From the NCBI RefSeq assembly GCF_001887355.1, contig NZ_MPIN01000005.1:302407-366406 (forward strand): a DNA stretch of 64,000 bases, written 5' to 3'. Below, piece by piece: positions 63,740 through 64,000 of this stretch (within the stretch, counting starts at the first letter, position 1; each line of letters begins with the position of its first letter). The stretch comes from Cystobacter ferrugineus. Its GTDB lineage: Bacteria; Myxococcota; Myxococcia; Myxococcales; Myxococcaceae. The position numbers and the translations under genes were made by a program. The notes beneath the pieces are model-generated. The model did no database searches, was not told where the DNA came from, and saw only the letters and a list, made by a program, of their open reading frames with translations.

Positions 63740-64000
63740 CTACGCGATGATCTCGGCCACAACGCCGGCGCCCACCGTGCGTCCACCTTCACGCACTGCG
63801 AAGCGCAGCTCCTTCTCCATGGCCACCGGGGTGATCAGCTCCACCTCGATCGCCACGTTGTCGCCCGGCATCACCATCTCCACGTTCTCCGGCAGCTTCA
63901 CCGTGCCCGTCACGTCCGTGGTGCGGAAGTAGAACTGGGGACGGTAGCCCTTGAAGAACGGGGTGTGGCGACCCCCCTCTTCCTTGCTCAGCACGTAGAT
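63740..64000 (-). CDS. tuf: Elongation factor Tu, C-terminal part
   Basis: The last 87 residues; the frame is open at the right edge. [60 protein letters not shown] and [18 protein letters not shown] match domain III of EF-Tu exactly in pattern. EF-Tu delivers aminoacyl-tRNA to the ribosome. Upstream of rpsJ is its usual place in the str/S10 cluster. Confidence 0.98.
   Translation of the reverse strand: MYVLSKEEGGRHTPFFKGYRPQFYFRTTDVTGTVKLPENVEMVMPGDNVAIEVELITPVAMEKELRFAVREGGRTVGAGVVAEIIA

Overview
The window looks like a chromosomal segment of a myxobacterium, most likely of the Cystobacter/Archangium/Myxococcus group. The evidence is the very high GC content with strong third-position bias, frequent GTG and TTG starts, many lipoproteins rich in TPR, ankyrin and HEAT repeats, two FHA-domain signalling proteins plus an FHA/AAA+ regulator, and ribosomal proteins with Ala- or Lys-rich extensions. 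No tRNA, rRNA, CRISPR array, insertion sequence or prophage was recognised.

Region by region. (1) 1-8.7 kb is accessory: a truncated lipoprotein-like surface protein, an intergenic stretch with a broken gene end, a secreted GH9 cellulase of actinobacterial-type architecture, and a giant ankyrin lipoprotein. (2) 8.7-24 kb holds a 1104-residue HEAT-like protein, a small Cys-rich lipoprotein, recG, greA, an FHA protein, a run of envelope proteins (TPR membrane protein, outer-membrane barrel, 51-residue protein), mutL, and divergently an epimerase plus an acyltransferase carrying a histone-H1-like tail. (3) 24.1-27.8 kb is a minus-strand island of small orphan genes: a frameshifted secreted Cys-rich peptide, a Cys-rich lipoprotein, a small HEAT protein, a DUF4279-like protein, and a DUF6968-Imm53 fusion. 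It resembles a bank of immunity genes from polymorphic-toxin systems with no toxin in sight. A dioxygenase pseudogene borders it. (4) 28.7-46.9 kb carries housekeeping and signalling genes: an FHA-GGDEF cyclase, a large lipoprotein, a DUF721 protein, a CAP protein, a soluble lytic transglycosylase, psuG, a DMT exporter, a dual-specificity phosphatase, an FHA/GAF/AAA+ regulator with a degenerate ATPase, a deoxynucleoside kinase, plsC and a TPR lipoprotein.

(5) 46.9-64 kb is the minus-strand ribosomal superoperon (S10, spc and alpha clusters joined) reading from tuf through rpsJ to rplQ. It includes secY, adk, map, infA and rpoA in the canonical bacterial order, with one clear exception: rplC (L3) is absent between rpsJ and rplD. 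Several proteins here are the zinc-binding versions (S4, S14, L24, L36, and the Adk lid). The cluster makes the ribosome, the RNA polymerase alpha subunit, the Sec channel that exports its products, and the enzyme that trims initiator Met.

Functional calls rest on reading the sequence and on family knowledge. No database search was possible.
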